The notes under the pieces were generated by a model, which saw nothing but the letters and a program-made list of their open reading frames with translations, made no database searches and had not been told where the DNA came from. The position numbers and the translations under genes are program-made. A stretch of DNA of 64,000 nt from Lanius collurio (taxonomy: Eukaryota; Chordata; Aves; Passeriformes; Laniidae): positions 10,119,449-10,183,448 of the forward strand of contig JACBWW010000020.1 in the NCBI GenBank assembly GCA_020086605.1, in the 5' to 3' direction. Shown piece after piece: positions 61,201 through 64,000 of the stretch (position 1 is the stretch's first letter; the number at the start of each line of letters is the position of its first letter).

Positions 61201-64000
61201 GTCAGGAGCCAAATTGTCACTGCAGCAAAAAGTGACACTTTTTAACTTTAGCAAATGATCAACATTTATCTCTGTTTACTCAGTGAACCAGCAAATATTT
61301 GCTCTCACACCAGCTTTTCAGTAACTAACATAAATAACTAAGCTGTATCTATTGTGATGGTATTTCTAACGCAGAAATCTCCCATTTGAGGATGATATAT
61401 AAACAAATATGCAGATAAAACATTAGCAAAACATAACCGTCTATGTTTCTTGACTCATAAAAAAATAGATGCATTAATATGAAAGATTTAATTATATTTG
61501 CATATGTTATAGATTATCATTTTGTAGAAGAAGAAGAGCCCTGTGACACACATAAATTAGTATTTTGGAGGGGCATATGAGCAGCTTGACCATGAAAAGG
61601 GCAAAGGAGTTGTATTGGGGAGGCCTACAAGCAACAGAAAGTTGAAAAACCAAGAGCAAGAGAAATCTAGGGAATGCAAATACTTATATTTTAAGTAGTA
61701 AATTAGAAGAAATACTGGAAAACCCGAGGAAAACAGTATCAAAATGCAATTTTAAGGTCCTTCTTTTGAGAGAGAAAGAAATAGCATTAAAGGATCAAGA
61801 ATGAAGAAGAAAGATGAAAACACTTGGGTTGTGTTGCTACTTAAAAGTTTTGTAAAGTTTATTTAAAAGTTTAAGACTGGCTTTAACACTTATCACTGTT
61901 TAAAAAGTTCCACCACAGCAATCTCTAAGATGCTATTTATTCACAGAAGTTGAAAACAGCGGTAAATCACCTTAGTAGTAACTGCTTAATAAAATTATTA
62001 AGCAATTACTCCTGAAGTTAACTGCAAAAAAGATAAAACACAAGTAAACATCATGAAGAATTTTGCATTCATCTACATATCTACTGAATATAGCCATTCA
62101 CTGTATCACATTACTTCCGAGTCTGAATTATACCAGATTTCCAATGAGCAATGGACATAAGCTGTTCTCACAAGTTCTTGAGAGCTCTTATGCAGTGTAC
62201 TAATTTTTATTGATTTTTTTGTACTTCAGTTAAAGCATACAAAATGCAAACACTCTCCAGATGTATCCTCAGAAACAAAATAAGCTTGGCATTGCAGCAG
62301 TCAGTGTAACCATCTGGATTTAGACAGAGTTTATAATTCTTTTGTTTGCAACTGACTTAAACTGATTATTTACAACAGCTTCCAGCTCACTTTGCTCCAA
62401 ATCTAACTTAAAATCTTTGTTCTTATCTAACCTCTTTATTATATGACACTACTGCCCCTGGTGCTATTATGGACATCAGTAATATCAATCCTCTCACAGG
62501 AGAATGTGATAGCTGTTGCTCCTTCTTTCACTCATGTCTTTGGCAGTGTCAACATACTTTCTTAGCCTTGAAAATATGTGATACAGTACAATAATATACT
62601 TATAATATGAGCTTCCTAACCTGGAATGTCTATGAGTTTAACATAATTCAGCTCATCCATAAGGCTGACATAATTTGAATACAAAGAACATCAACAGCAC
62701 AAAAAAAAAGCAGTGAAAATTTTTACAAAATAGTCCAGCTACTCATTCATATATCTATTACTAAGTTTTTGTAGTGAGAGCCTATGAAGAATGCAAATCC
62801 CCACTATTAGATTTTGGAGGAGACAGAATTAGATTTTTGCATTATTCTTTTTCCCTGAAAATAGTCACAATATATGTGAAAGGGTCCATAAAGTGTTTAT
62901 GCACCTCTAGCAAGTCACAGCACTTTCCCTAAAATATAGCAGAGATACTAATTTCAGAATATTTCTAAATAGGAAGGATTAAGAAATAAATTAATCCATT
63001 AAGTAAAGAAAATAATGAGTTTGCAGTGGAGTTTTTATCTTTCTCTTACCTCTTGTAACATTTCTTGGGAAATATTAGAATTTTCTCAGAGTAGACTAAG
63101 ATATGGTTTCAGAAAATTATTTTAGTTTTACCATCAGTAGAATATTTCCAAATTCATCTGAACAAAAATTTTTTAAAACACTTAGTTTCTTCTTCCAAGA
63201 GCAGTCGTATTTTTTATACCATACTGACTGTGTATATTATTCTTTCCAGAGTCATACATCATTCAAAGGATTGTCTCAATAACTGGTAGTGTGTTTTATC
63301 TAATGAACAGAAATGCTGAAGGGAAAATAATCAGGTAAACCCTTTTATTTCTCTGATAAATTTTTTATAAAAGAAAAACTATTTACTTTGGACCAAACAA
63401 AGGATTTTCTTTCAACACAAACAGAAAATGCCTTTTTGAAGTCCATTAACAGAAGAAAAGGAAATAAAGAACAACATAATATGTCTGCAAAAGGAAGAAT
63501 TTAATTCAAAGGTGCCTTGAGCCAAAAGCCATTTCATTAAACCAGGTCATAGAAAACCCCCAAAAAATCAAGCAAATAAAAAGCCCTCAGTTCTATCTCT
63601 TAGTAATTGGAGTATTTTATACGTTCTTGTGGAGAAAAAGTCTCTGGATTCTAATTCTATGCTTAATGCATATTCAAATATGCCATGCAAAACATATTAA
63701 TTTGAACAGTAAAAAATTAGAAACTCACAAAATATCCAATATTATAATTGTACCACATCTCACTTAACAAATAAAACATATGGCTGTGAAACCCTTGGGG
63801 GAGAAATAATTGTTACCAAGTGAGGAGTATAAACACTTGTTTTTGGATAAACCACAAAAAAGACCCTAACCTTCATAGAATAAAGAATTTTAACTTGAAC
63901 AAGTCTGGTGAAAAGGTGTTGTGTTTTATGTCCACTTGTCAGTGTCCTGTCTTCTCACAGATGCCTGATGGCATTGTCTGCAGCGGTTTCACCTCCTGTG
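61201..64000. other. AT-rich unique sequence, no gene seen
   Basis: No coding exon, RNA gene or mobile element recognised to the end of the window. Confidence 0.55.

Noticed and set aside
1..64000. tRNA, rRNA, U2, U6 and other small RNA genes
   Set aside because: No characteristic conserved boxes were seen by eye; a covariance-model scan would be decisive.

Overview
This is vertebrate nuclear DNA, almost certainly from a bird (probably a neoavian, possibly a passerine). It is AT-rich, shows no bacterial gene organisation, and has no open reading frame that looks like a host gene. Its recognisable content is old fragments of CR1, the dominant non-LTR retrotransposon of birds and other reptiles, plus solitary long terminal repeats (LTRs) of endogenous retroviruses. 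The bird call rests on the CR1 3' ends with their ATTCTATG-type termini and on LTR types I recognise from bird genomes. I could not run a database search. A 361-base run of N at 33246-33606 shows this is a draft assembly.

Layout. Plus-strand CR1 copies lie at 3852-4296, 17215-17498, 33077-33245 (running into the gap), 43378-44815 (split by an LTR), 45274-45463, 56518-57158, 57640-57905 and 58594-59256. Minus-strand copies lie at 6812-6945, 13454-14290, 24638-25045 (split by an LTR fragment), 29862-30100 and 61051-61200. LTR elements lie at 16750-17168 (6-base target duplication), 24790-24931, 25157-25600, 31454-31815, 41639-42203, 43931-44526 (5-base target duplication) and 50981-51700. Probable LTR or ERV-derived segments lie at 4303-4790 and 36180-36900. 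The rest is unique AT-rich sequence with short microsatellites.

No host protein-coding exon, tRNA, rRNA, snRNA or CRISPR array could be supported. The window looks like a gene desert or the inside of a very long intron. The best leads are two readable nested insertions, an unexplained GC-rich coding-like island at 40111-40420, a TAAGTA-rich segment inside a probable ERV remnant at 36710-36880, and stretches whose composition resembles conserved non-coding elements (chiefly 37480-38450). No new molecular system is evident.
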